From an uncultured Bacteroidales bacterium (lineage in GTDB: Bacteria; Bacteroidota; Bacteroidia; Bacteroidales; UBA1715): DNA of 41,594 nt. The DNA lies in contig CALAUG010000025.1 in assembly GCA_937892155.1 (NCBI GenBank), positions 1 to 41,594 on the forward strand, read 5' to 3'. The stretch's first letter is position 1. Each line of letters opens with the position of its first letter. The notes under the pieces were generated by a model. That model was not told the origin of the DNA. It did no database searches and saw only the letters and a list, made by a program, of their open reading frames with translations. The translations under genes were made by a program, and so were the position numbers. Of this stretch, positions 6,842 through 14,382 are shown one piece after another.

Positions 6842-9454
6842 CTACAATACAATATTGATAATCTTTCCTGGAACAACAATCACTTTCTTCGTTGGTTTGC
6901 CGTCAAGCCATTTGATTGTACGTTCGTCAGCCATCACAACTTTTTCAACATCTTGTGGTGTTGCCGATTTCGGAAATTCCATTTCGAAACGACGTTTTCC
7001 GTTGAATGAAACTGGATATACAACTGAATCGTCAACAAGTTTTGATTCGTCGCACACCGGCCAAGGTTCGTAAGCCATAGATTTTGTTCCACCATACATT
7101 TGCCACAATTCTTCTGCCAAGTGAGGTGCAAATGGAGCAAGAACTTTGAAGAAATCCTTTGCAACATCTTCAGAAACCTTACCAGCTTTATAGCATGCAT
7201 TTGTGAACACCATCATTTGAGAAATTGCCGTGTTAAAACGAAGATTTTCAACATCATCGGCTACTTTCTTAATAGTTTTATGAAGTTCTTTGATAACAGC
7301 ATTGTCATCTTTCAAACCAGCAACAACATTTTCTTTTTCACTGAAGAAACGGAACACGCGAGCCAAGAAATTGAATACACCTTTCACACCACTTTCGGCC
7401 CAAGGTTTCACAGCATCAAGCGGTCCCATAAACATTTCGTACAAGCGAAGACTATCGGCGCCGTAGTGAGCAATCACATCGTCAGGATTGACAACATTCT
7501 TCAACGATTTCGACATTTTTGCCACAATCTGACGAAGTTCTTCGCCCGTCTCTTTATGGAAGAATTTTCCATCTTTTTCTTCAACCATATCAGACGTAAC
7601 TTTCGCGCCAGCTTGTGTTTCGTAGGCAAACGCCAAAATCATACCTTGGTTGAACAGTTTCTGATATGGTTCATCAGTGTGAACAATTCCTAAATCGAAC
7701 AAAACTTTATGCCAGAAACGACTGTACAACAAGTGAAGAACAGCATGTTCCGCACCACCCACATACAAATCAACCGGCAACCAATAGTTTTCTGCTTCAA
7801 CAGAGAATGGTGCATCGTCGTTCTTTGGATCGGTGTAACGCAAATAATACCAGCACGAGCCAGCCCATTGAGGCATTGTATTCGTTTCGTAACGACCTTT
7901 GCGACCATTTTTGTCGACCACATTCAACCAATCGGTTGCGTTTGCCAATGGAGATTCGCCAGTGTCGCTTGGCTCGTATTTTGAAAGTTCTGGCAATTGA
8001 TGAGGAAGATTTGCTTCGTCAACAGTAGAAACTTCTCCATCTTCCCAGTGAATAATAGGGAATGGTTCGCCCCAGTAACGTTGACGACTGAATAACCAAT
8101 CACGAATTTTGTAATTGACAGTAGCTTTGCCCAATTTACGTTCGGCAAGCCAAGCAATCATTTTTTCAATAGCATCTTTTTTATTCAAACCATCAAGGAA
8201 TCCGGAATTTACGTGAACACCGTCTTCTGTCCATGCTTGTTGTTGAACATCAACTTCCGATTTCAAAACTTCGATGATTGGCAAATTGAATTTCTTTGCA
8301 AATTCCCAGTCACGGGTATCATGAGCAGGAACAGCCATAATCGCACCTGTTCCATATCCCATAAGAACGTAGTCGGCAACCCAAATAGGAATCAATGTTC
8401 CATTTACAGGATTTTTCGCATATCGACCAGAGAACACACCTGTTTTTTCTTTGGCCAACTCAGTTCTGTCCAAATCCGACTTCATAGAAGCTTGTTTGCG
8501 ATAAGCATCAACTGCAGTTTTTTGGTCGGCAGTAACAATTTGGTCAATCATTGGATGTTCTGGAGCAATTACCATATACGTTGCGCCGAACAAAGTATCG
8601 CATCGAGTTGTATAAACTGTCAATTTTGCGTCAACGCCATCAAGTTGGAAATCAACTTCGGCACCAGTTGAACGACCAATCCAATTGCGTTGCATATCTT
8701 TAACGCCAGCAGGCCAATCCAATCCGTCAAGTCCCTGCAACAAACGTTCAGCGTACAACGGAATACGCAACATCCATTGTTTCAAGTTTTTACGATTAAC
8801 TTGGCAACCACATTTTTCGTGAGAACCATCGTTCAAAACTTCCTCGTTGGCACAAACAGTCTTACAATTTGGACACCACCAAACTTGTGCATTATCGTAG
8901 TATGCAAGACGTTGAGAATCAATATATTTTGTGATTTCTTCCTTGCCTTTTGCTTTAATATCTTCTGGAATTGGCAATTCAGAAATTGGACGACCTTTTT
9001 GTTGTTCCTTATCGAACCACGTGTTGTACAATTTAATGAAAATCCATTGAGTCCATTTGTAATATTTTGGATCAGTCGTATTGATTTCTCTATCCCAATC
9101 GTAGCTCAACCCTAAAGCTTTAATCTGACGGCGGAAATTGTCGCAGTTTTTCTTTGTGGTGATAGCAGGATGTGTTCCTGTTTGAATAGCATATTGTTCA
9201 GCAGGAAGACCGAAAGCGTCCCAGCCCATAGGATGAAGCACATTGAAACCTTTCATACGTTTGTAACGGCTCATTATATCGGTTGCCGTGTAGCCTTCAG
9301 GGTGACCAACGTGCAAACCAGCTCCCGACGGATATGGGAACATATCAAGTGCGTAGAATTTCGGTTTTGATTTGTCTAACTCAGTTTTGAAAGTCTTATT
9401 GGTTTCCCAATATTCCTGCCATTTCTTTTCAATTTCGGTAAAATTGTAATCCAT
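6842..9454 (-). CDS. leuS: leucyl-tRNA synthetase
   Basis: Class Ia synthetase that charges tRNA-Leu in the cytoplasm. The Rossmann-fold signature MFPYPSGAGLHVGHPEGYTA (about residues 38-57) contains the HIGH-like HVGH. A zinc-finger insert shows CPNC and CGC cysteines (about 193-220). The CP1 editing domain contains VYTTRCDTLFGATYMVIAPE and YGTGAIMAVPAHDTRDWEFA with the editing aspartate. KMSKSLKNVVNPDDVI supplies the second ATP-binding motif at roughly residue 645. The 870-residue length is normal for bacterial LeuRS. It has a candidate promoter just upstream and is followed closely by hsdR on the same strand. Confidence 0.98.
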   Translation of the reverse strand: MDYNFTEIEKKWQEYWETNKTFKTELDKSKPKFYALDMFPYPSGAGLHVGHPEGYTATDIMSRYKRMKGFNVLHPMGWDAFGLPAEQYAIQTGTHPAITTKKNCDNFRRQIKALGLSYDWDREINTTDPKYYKWTQWIFIKLYNTWFDKEQQKGRPISELPIPEDIKAKGKEEITKYIDSQRLAYYDNAQVWWCPNCKTVCANEEVLNDGSHEKCGCQVNRKNLKQWMLRIPLYAERLLQGLDGLDWPAGVKDMQRNWIGRSTGAEVDFQLDGVDAKLTVYTTRCDTLFGATYMVIAPEHPMIDQIVTADQKTAVDAYRKQASMKSDLDRTELAKEKTGVFSGRYAKNPVNGTLIPIWVADYVLMGYGTGAIMAVPAHDTRDWEFAKKFNLPIIEVLKSEVDVQQQAWTEDGVHVNSGFLDGLNKKDAIEKMIAWLAERKLGKATVNYKIRDWLFSRQRYWGEPFPIIHWEDGEVSTVDEANLPHQLPELSKYEPSDTGESPLANATDWLNVVDKNGRKGRYETNTMPQWAGSCWYYLRYTDPKNDDAPFSVEAENYWLPVDLYVGGAEHAVLHLLYSRFWHKVLFDLGIVHTDEPYQKLFNQGMILAFAYETQAGAKVTSDMVEEKDGKFFHKETGEELRQIVAKMSKSLKNVVNPDDVIAHYGADSLRLYEMFMGPLDAVKPWAESGVKGVFNFLARVFRFFSEKENVVAGLKDDNAVIKELHKTIKKVADDVENLRFNTAISQMMVFTNACYKAGKVSEDVAKDFFKVLAPFAPHLAEELWQMYGGTKSMAYEPWPVCDESKLVDDSVVYPVSFNGKRRFEMEFPKSATPQDVEKVVMADERTIKWLDGKPTKKVIVVPGKIINIVL

Positions 9455-9818
9455 AATTCATTTAGATAAAATGCTTTGCGAAAGTACTTTATTTTTCGGT
9501 TATATTCAAATGTTTTGAAGAATAGCTATTTGCTTTTTTGAGCTATTGGCATAAGAGGAAAACTTCATTGCAAATTGAAGACCTTATCATAATCATTGCA
9601 ATGAATTTTACCTTTCATACAACCAAACAAGCCACAAGGTTTTTTCTTTTTTATAACCTCGGGGTCAATTTGTTTAATATCTTTTAATGTTATTATTCAT
9701 TGTTTGGAATCTATAACTTTTTAGATTGCCCAATGGTAAGTTTTTGAAAAAATTGTTGGGAATCCAAAATCTTACCTGTTAATTTATAAGCACAAATATA
9801 TTTTTATAAAAATTTTTA
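9455..9818. other. intergenic stretch without a recognised gene
   Basis: AT-rich region between divergently oriented leuS and the candidate non-coding RNA. Beyond the leuS promoter I see only weak features: a short palindrome CATTGCAATG near 9596 and T-rich runs near 9640-9660. No coding region with plausible composition and no tRNA cloverleaf were found. Confidence 0.5.
9479..9510 (-). promoter_or_regulatory. candidate leuS promoter
   Basis: Read on the minus strand, TTTG (9510-9507) is followed after 20 bases by TACTTTCG (9486-9479), close to the Bacteroidota consensus TTTG-N19/20-TAnnTTTG, with one mismatch in the -7 box. It lies 25 bases upstream of the leuS start codon. Confidence 0.5.
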
Positions 9819-9826
9819 TACCTTTG
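9819..9826 (+). promoter_or_regulatory. -7 box for the candidate non-coding RNA
   Basis: TACCTTTG is an exact match to the TAnnTTTG element of the Bacteroidota housekeeping sigma factor. It is preceded by a very AT-rich tract (9791-9820) without a clear TTTG at the -33 position. Transcription would start near 9832, just before the 11-bp closing stem of the RNA. Confidence 0.55.
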
Positions 9827-9831
9827 CGTGT

Positions 9832-10104
9832 TCCTACGCCGATGCATTTTGAATACGGTTGGTGAGGGATATATAAAAGGGCGTTTATTTGGCGCTTTGT
9901 TTTGACGTATTGAAACTTCGCAAACTTCAAATCCTGTCATATACAAAGCAATGGTAGATGCCCACTGGGTATGGGGTGCACAATACGCTAGTATTGTTTT
10001 CATATCGGCGTGGGTTCTTCGTTGCTCGTTTCGACAGGATGGGCAATGCGAAGGCCTCAATACGTGGAACGAGTATCAGATATAGATTCCACGCTTTTTT
10101 ATTA
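9832..10104 (+). ncRNA. candidate structured non-coding RNA (about 270 nt)
   Basis: No protein gene explains this stretch, but it is strongly structured. CCTACGCCGAT (from 9833) pairs with ATCGGCGTGGG (ending at about 10013) in an 11-bp long-range stem enclosing roughly 180 nt. Inside it are a perfect hairpin CAATAC-GCTA-GTATTG (about 9981-9996) and a smaller ATGCCC/GGGTAT hairpin. A second domain pairs CTTCG-TTGCTC (10018-10028) with GGGCAA and CGAAG (10041-10053). The element ends in an intrinsic terminator. An exact -7 box sits just upstream and the next gene begins 160 bases later, so a free-standing RNA is more likely than an mRNA leader. The Rfam motif Bacteroidales-1 and a 6S-like RNA (the enclosed size is right) are the two identities I would test. 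I cannot confirm either by eye. Confidence 0.6.
10063..10102 (+). terminator. intrinsic terminator of the candidate non-coding RNA
   Basis: CGTGGAA and TTCCACG form a 7-bp perfect stem around a 17-base loop, immediately followed by C and six T residues, then ATT. It closes the 3' end of the structured RNA described here. Confidence 0.7.
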
Positions 10105-10110
10105 AATCAA

Positions 10111-10232
10111 TTAGTTTTCTATTAGGAATCTGTAGAGCAAAACTAAAAGTTGTGCCCGACACGAAAAAGGGACTATCTATGTAGTAATATAAGATCTAAC
10201 CACATCTTGTTAGATGATTTGACTAACAAATC
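10111..10232 (+). repeat. three consecutive inverted repeats upstream of the SPFH cluster
   Basis: Three perfect short inverted repeats follow one another: TTAGTTTT/AAAACTAA (10111-10118 with 10139-10146), ATCTAAC/GTTAGAT (10194-10200 with 10209-10215) and GATTTG/CAAATC (10216-10221 with 10227-10232). None has a T-tract, so they are not obvious terminators. They could be operator sites or leader hairpins for the five-gene cluster starting at 10267. I see no exact TAnnTTTG box between them and the first gene. Confidence 0.45.
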
Positions 10233-10266
10233 AAAAAGTAATTAACCATTTAAAAATTAAAGAATT

Positions 10267-10920
10267 ATGACAATTTTAATTATTATTATTTTAGTAGTTG
10301 GCGTCATCGCCTATTTTAAAATCAAAAGTGATCCTGAAGAAGTTCAAAAACTTTGTGAAGGGAAAAACGAGCAAATAAAAGAAGTTATTCGTTATTTATA
10401 TCCAGTAGAAGGATGCGGGAAAAAAGCTATTTGGACAGATGAGCAATTTGACGATTATCTAAAATCAAAAATTCAAGACTTACAAAAAAGAGCTTTAGAC
10501 AAAATAGGTATAGATATAGAGCAAGTAAAAGAAGTTGAGCCAATTCATTTAGAAAATAACCTTTATTCTAAAGCTATGGCAAGAAGAGGCAATGACAGAC
10601 GGTGGCGTTCTTCTCGTTATCAAGTGACGTGGATTTTCTTTTCCGACAAACAAATTTTGTTATATCAAAAAACTATAGACCTCATCAATCAGGATTCAAA
10701 AGAACGTACAGAAGAATATTTTTACAAAGATGTAACAAATATTAAAACAATTGATGAAGAAGAACGCCTTACAATTAACGGAGAAAAACAAACCGTTAAT
10801 TATGTCACATTTAAAATTGTGGTACCAGGAGAGGAATTTGCATGTGCGATGCAAACAAATGACTATACAGAACGTTCTATTCAAGCAATGAAAGCAAAAT
10901 TACGAGAGAAAAAATGTTAA
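10267..10920 (+). CDS. membrane-anchored hypothetical protein, first gene of SPFH cluster
   Basis: I do not recognise this 217-residue protein. Residues 2-17 are a hydrophobic helix (TILIIIILVVGVIAYF) followed by lysines, indicating an N-terminal membrane anchor with the rest probably on the cytoplasmic side. The body alternates charged helices (about 20-90) with a beta-rich C-terminal half containing QVTWIFFSDKQILLYQK (about 118-134) and VNYVTFKIVVPGEEFACAM, a pattern reminiscent of PH-like or bPH domains. The stop codon is overlapped by the next start (ATGTTAA), so the two are translationally coupled. Context suggests a role with the SPFH protein at the inner membrane, which is inference. 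Confidence 0.65.
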   Translation: MTILIIIILVVGVIAYFKIKSDPEEVQKLCEGKNEQIKEVIRYLYPVEGCGKKAIWTDEQFDDYLKSKIQDLQKRALDKIGIDIEQVKEVEPIHLENNLYSKAMARRGNDRRWRSSRYQVTWIFFSDKQILLYQKTIDLINQDSKERTEEYFYKDVTNIKTIDEEERLTINGEKQTVNYVTFKIVVPGEEFACAMQTNDYTERSIQAMKAKLREKKC

Positions 10921-11339
10921 AAACGAACATTTATTCTTATAAAAAGGACAGAAAAATAAAGAGACCAAATATAATTTGGCCTTCTCTATTTTTCTGCCTT
11001 TTACTATTCACAAGTTTCTTTTTAGAATGTCTTTTGTTGTTCTGTATAACGTATTACTTCAAACAAAGAATAACAACTATACTAGTTATAGAGAGTATTT
11101 CCTTTATTTTCATTGTTGAGCTTATCATATTTTCAAGACCTATATTTATAAATCTGATTCTTTTGTATCAGCATTATGCTTCGGAAGCAACCAGACGGAA
11201 ATGTGTTTGCCATCCTTCCTGTTCGGTTTATGCTCTAATAACATTTCGAAAATATAATGTTTTTAAAGCTATTCATAAGACTTATAAACGATTGTGTCTT
11301 TGCAGCAGCCGAAATAAGATTATTATTGATTATCCTTAA
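10914..11339 (+). CDS. YidD-like protein with an extra N-terminal membrane domain
   Basis: Residues about 20-78 form two hydrophobic segments. The C-terminal part (about 83-141) matches the YidD/haemolytic-domain family: LLYQHYASEATRRKCVCHPS, CSVYALITFRKYNVFKAIHK, then KRLCLC and a final IDYP, reproducing the family's YQ-x-Y, C-x-P-x-CS-x-YA, basic helix and R-x-x-x-C pattern. Free-standing YidD is about 70-85 residues, sits beside rnpA/yidC and helps membrane protein insertion. This 141-residue version is longer and lies in a different context, so it is a paralogue rather than the housekeeping copy. It starts inside the previous gene (7-base overlap) and is 11 bases before the SPFH gene. Confidence 0.7.
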   Translation: MLKTNIYSYKKDRKIKRPNIIWPSLFFCLLLFTSFFLECLLLFCITYYFKQRITTILVIESISFIFIVELIIFSRPIFINLILLYQHYASEATRRKCVCHPSCSVYALITFRKYNVFKAIHKTYKRLCLCSSRNKIIIDYP

Positions 11340-11350
11340 ACTATTTTATC

Positions 11351-12400
11351 ATGAAACTTTTTAACAACAAGAATTCAAACGAATCAGCGTTTGTCGAAGG
11401 TAAAAAACATTGGGTAGATGTCATTAAAAATTCAAGTAATGACGATTTATTGATTTGGAGACAGCCAGAAGAGGACTTCAATACAAACTCAACCTTAATT
11501 GTAATGCCAGGCGAACAAGCCATTTTTATAAAGAACGGGAATATAGAACGTACGTTTTCTAATGGTACTTATAAATTATCTACAGAAAATTATCCTTTTA
11601 TAAGTCGATTAAGAAATGCTTTTTCAGGTGGCATCAGCACTTTTAATTGTGTGGTTTATTTTGTTAAGGAAGCTGATAGTAAAGAAATAGAATGGGGAAC
11701 CATTCAACCCATACGTTACGGTGATCCAATGTTGGGTCCTGTCAATATAAAAACAGGAGGTGCATATAAATTCAAAATTGTAAATCCAGAATTGTTTTTA
11801 ACAAAACAACTTGGCAGTAACATCAACACAGCTACGCAGGAAGATATAACGATATATTTCAAAAATGAGTTTTCTATGCACATTGCTGATGCCATAAACA
11901 AAACATTGCAAAAACTACAAACAGAGAATTACAAAGAAATATATCATTACATTGGAAACTTAATAGAATTTTCCAATCAGGTAAAAAAACAATTAGATTA
12001 TATTCTTGACAGTTATGGTATAGCATTAAAAAGTTTTTCTATATCGCGTTGTAAAGATGAATATGACGATCCCGAAGTAGAAAAAATGATAACTGATAAA
12101 AAACGGATGCAGTATATGGGAACAAATTGGGGTGCTCAGCAACAAATTGATATTTTAAAAAATGTGTCTATGAACGATGGTGCAGGAGGTATTGCATCAG
12201 TTGGAGCAGGTTTAGGTATGGGGCTTTCCATGGGAAATTCATTCAATACCTTAAGCCAACAAAATCAAGCTCATATACAAAATCAAACGTCATTTGATGT
12301 AACTGCAAAATTAAAACAACTAAAAGAATTGTTAGATGCAGGATTAATTTCGCAAAATGATTACGATTCTAAAAAAACGGATTTACTAACTCTACTATAA
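11351..12400 (+). CDS. SPFH/Band-7 family protein with C-terminal SHOCT domain (YdjI-like)
   Basis: The 349-residue protein resembles the YdjI branch of the SPFH superfamily. The N-terminus has WRQPEEDFNTNSTLIVMPGE and QAIFIKNGNIERTFSNGTYKL (about 35-77), the usual 'bad-value/no-shortcut' opening of this branch. The SPFH core follows with IQPIRYGDPMLGPVNIKTGG and AYKFKIVNPELFL, then a long helical region (about 175-240). A glycine-rich linker (about 275-300) leads to a SHOCT-like tail, LKQLKELLDAGLISQNDYDS. No signal peptide or N-terminal helix is present, so it probably associates peripherally with the membrane as an oligomer, as known for SPFH scaffolds. It is the third gene of a five-gene run and likely the core of the system. 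Confidence 0.85.
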   Translation: MKLFNNKNSNESAFVEGKKHWVDVIKNSSNDDLLIWRQPEEDFNTNSTLIVMPGEQAIFIKNGNIERTFSNGTYKLSTENYPFISRLRNAFSGGISTFNCVVYFVKEADSKEIEWGTIQPIRYGDPMLGPVNIKTGGAYKFKIVNPELFLTKQLGSNINTATQEDITIYFKNEFSMHIADAINKTLQKLQTENYKEIYHYIGNLIEFSNQVKKQLDYILDSYGIALKSFSISRCKDEYDDPEVEKMITDKKRMQYMGTNWGAQQQIDILKNVSMNDGAGGIASVGAGLGMGLSMGNSFNTLSQQNQAHIQNQTSFDVTAKLKQLKELLDAGLISQNDYDSKKTDLLTLL

Positions 12401-12407
12401 AGCAAAA

Positions 12408-13088
12408 ATGGAAAAGAATAAAATACTTTTAACAATCATTGATGCAATTTTTATTGTTGCGTTTAATTTATATTTCTTTCTGTTCTATGAAGGAAGTTTT
12501 TATCCCTCGGTCTGGTTCTCGTATGGGATGATACATTTTGCATATTGTTCAATCATAATAGTACCATTATTTCTTTCCAAAAGCTCCGTAGCTACCGATG
12601 TTTTTAGACCAATCTATATTGTTACTCTAACATATTTTTTCATCGAATTATTTATAGGATTGATGTGCATTTGCTTTTCAACAGAAAACTTTAAAAGCCC
12701 ATTCATTATTCAAATTTCCACATTTTTATTGTTTTTATTTTTTATCTGCATAAATCTATTGATAGCAGAACATACTGTTTCCAATATCAGCAAACAAAAA
12801 CGGGAAAAACAATTTATACAAACAGTTTCAATTTTATTAAAAACCACTTTGGAAGATATAGAAGAAGATACGCTGCGATTAGCTATAGAAAAAACTTATG
12901 ATATTATTAGATGTAGTCCTTCTCAAACAAGAAAAGATGTTGAATTTATAGAAAACGAAATAATAGAACTTGCATCAAACCTTCAAGATGCGGTAAACCA
13001 AAAAGAAATCGATATTATTGAAAATTTAAACAAGCAACTTATAAAAAAAATAAACGAAAGGAATATCTTATTTAAAACACGTAATTAA
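12408..13088 (+). CDS. four-helix integral membrane protein of unknown function
   Basis: Not recognised. Residues about 8-28, 36-56, 68-90 and 100-124 are hydrophobic and form four probable transmembrane helices, giving a compact membrane domain. The remaining 100 residues are hydrophilic, highly charged and helical, with repeated E/K/I/L patterns suggesting a cytoplasmic coiled-coil tail. It begins 7 bases after the SPFH gene and its stop abuts the next start without any gap. The cytoplasmic tail would be well placed to contact the SPFH scaffold or the zinc-ribbon protein encoded next. Confidence 0.65.
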   Translation: MEKNKILLTIIDAIFIVAFNLYFFLFYEGSFYPSVWFSYGMIHFAYCSIIIVPLFLSKSSVATDVFRPIYIVTLTYFFIELFIGLMCICFSTENFKSPFIIQISTFLLFLFFICINLLIAEHTVSNISKQKREKQFIQTVSILLKTTLEDIEEDTLRLAIEKTYDIIRCSPSQTRKDVEFIENEIIELASNLQDAVNQKEIDIIENLNKQLIKKINERNILFKTRN

Positions 13089-13679
13089 ATGGAAATCATC
13101 AACTTAGAATGCCCAAGTTGTGGGCGACCTTTATCTACGGAAATAAAAGAATGTCCAGCCTGTCATAGACCTATTCTTATTACCTCTTTTAATGATTTGA
13201 ACAAATTAGACAATTTAGATGTAAAAAAATATATCAAATCGTATGACAATGTTATCAAATCAAACCCAAGCAACGATGTGCGTTTCGCCTCTGCGTTGTG
13301 TTTAACGAAATTAAAATTATATGATAAAGCAATGACCTTGTTTGAAGACTGTCTACTTGAAAATATAGATAATCCAGAGGTGTATTTTTACGCAGCAATA
13401 TGTACATTGCAAGGAAGAAAGGCCTTTTTATTACAACGCCATGAAATAAATCAAATAGAAAAATACCTAAATGCTGCTTGCGATATAGAATCAAAGGGTG
13501 TTTATTACTTACTTCTGGCATATATCAAATACGATTATTTCGAAAGGAAATACCTAAACACAACTCCAAATTACAAGGATTATCTGCATAAGGCAAAAGA
13601 ATTCAATTGTAGTTTTTTGGACTCAGAATTTCTATTTTCTCTTTTAAATGTTGAGATTCCTACACAATTGGAATTATAA
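13089..13679 (+). CDS. zinc-ribbon protein with TPR-like repeats
   Basis: The 196-residue protein starts with two paired CxxC knuckles, CPSCGRPLSTEIKECPACHR (residues 8-27), a clear zinc ribbon. The rest is helical: residues 50-110 read like TPR units (alternating small and aromatic residues, as in RFASALCLTKLKLYDKAMTL and PEVYFYAAICTLQGRKAF), followed by further helices to the end. No membrane segment is seen. The ATG directly follows the TAA of the membrane-protein gene, so it is the last gene of the cluster. Zinc ribbons also occur beside SPFH genes in the Bacillus ydjGHI set, which supports a shared theme, but the protein-level relationship is not shown. Confidence 0.7.
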   Translation: MEIINLECPSCGRPLSTEIKECPACHRPILITSFNDLNKLDNLDVKKYIKSYDNVIKSNPSNDVRFASALCLTKLKLYDKAMTLFEDCLLENIDNPEVYFYAAICTLQGRKAFLLQRHEINQIEKYLNAACDIESKGVYYLLLAYIKYDYFERKYLNTTPNYKDYLHKAKEFNCSFLDSEFLFSLLNVEIPTQLEL

Positions 13680-13782
13680 TTAAAATTCGATTTCAGACAA
13701 TTCGGATTGGTATAACAGATGTATTTTCTAAAATACTGAACATACAAACTGCCAATTTCTTGATTCTTGAATCTTAGTTCTC

Positions 13783-14214
13783 TTACCTCTCGAAAACAAT
13801 TTTCTTTCGCATAAAGAAATTGAAGAAGAAAACCACAATTTGGGCGATGGTATTACTGATAAGGAAATACACGCCACATTTATTGGTCAGCACTGTCGTA
13901 ATGCCAATGTTTATGCCTAGTCCAGCGGCGCCGATGAGTGTAAAAATCAAAAATTTGATTGCGTTTTTGCTTGTTCCTTCTTCTTCTTTGTGGAAAACCC
14001 AAATGCTGCTCAAAAAGAAATTCACAAGTCCAGCAAGTAACGAGGCAATTGCTGTGGAAACGGGCAAATAGTCGTCGCCAAGTAATTTTTCGTTCAAAAA
14101 CCATAAAATCGCAATGTTTATGGAATAACGTATCAGTTCCACAACTGCGTTACGGATAATTTGAACAGTTGTACTATCGGTTTTACCAAAAAGAATTGTT
14201 TTGAATGATTCCAT
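13783..14214 (-). CDS. GtrA family membrane protein
   Basis: A 143-residue protein with four hydrophobic helices and the GtrA-like pattern: LIRYSINIAILWFLN as helix 1, ASLLAGLVNFFLSSIWVFHK in the middle with the conserved N-F-x-x-x-x-W-V-F motif, and a final FFNFFMRKKIVF. GtrA proteins are thought to take part in membrane transfer of lipid-linked sugars, often next to glycosyltransferases. Here the divergent neighbour is kdsA, so a link to surface polysaccharide is plausible. An ATG at 14223 is in frame, but it lies one base from the start site predicted from the TACCTTTG box, so I prefer 14214. Confidence 0.85.
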   Translation of the reverse strand: MESFKTILFGKTDSTTVQIIRNAVVELIRYSINIAILWFLNEKLLGDDYLPVSTAIASLLAGLVNFFLSSIWVFHKEEEGTSKNAIKFLIFTLIGAAGLGINIGITTVLTNKCGVYFLISNTIAQIVVFFFNFFMRKKIVFER

Positions 14215-14230
14215 TATTTCCACGTTGCGA

Positions 14231-14238
14231 CAAAGGTA
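14231..14238 (-). promoter_or_regulatory. -7 box of the GtrA-like gene
   Basis: TACCTTTG on the minus strand is an exact TAnnTTTG box. The predicted start near 14224 leaves about 10 bases of leader before the ATG at 14214. No good -33 TTTG is seen. Confidence 0.5.
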
Positions 14239-14331
14239 ATAAAAAGTTGTCAGTGGGCAGAAAGAGGTTGTCAGATTTTCAAAAAACGCTTTTATATGGA
14301 CACGAAAAGGAGTTCACCGACCTTTTTTGTT

Positions 14332-14363
14332 TTTGGAAGAATCGCTATTGTTTTATACTTTTA
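14332..14363 (+). promoter_or_regulatory. candidate kdsA promoter
   Basis: TTTG (14332-14335), a 20-base spacer and TACTTTTA (14356-14363), one mismatch from TAnnTTTG, end 19 bases before the kdsA start codon. It also argues against the longer reading frame from 14296, which would begin upstream of this promoter. Confidence 0.5.
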
Positions 14364-14382
14364 CCAAGTAAAAAATTTCAAT

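Noticed and set aside
7100..7693. 197-residue plus-strand frame opposite leuS
   Set aside because: It is an antisense shadow of a well-conserved leuS coding region and has cysteine/histidine/phenylalanine-rich composition typical of such shadows.
9779..10060. 93-residue open frame on the minus strand inside the non-coding RNA region
   Set aside because: Composition is unlike the neighbours, it has no recognisable motif, and it lies across the structured RNA signals on the other strand.
14296..14382. Upstream ATG extending KdsA by 29 residues
   Set aside because: The extension is hydrophobic, not part of the family, and begins before the predicted promoter.
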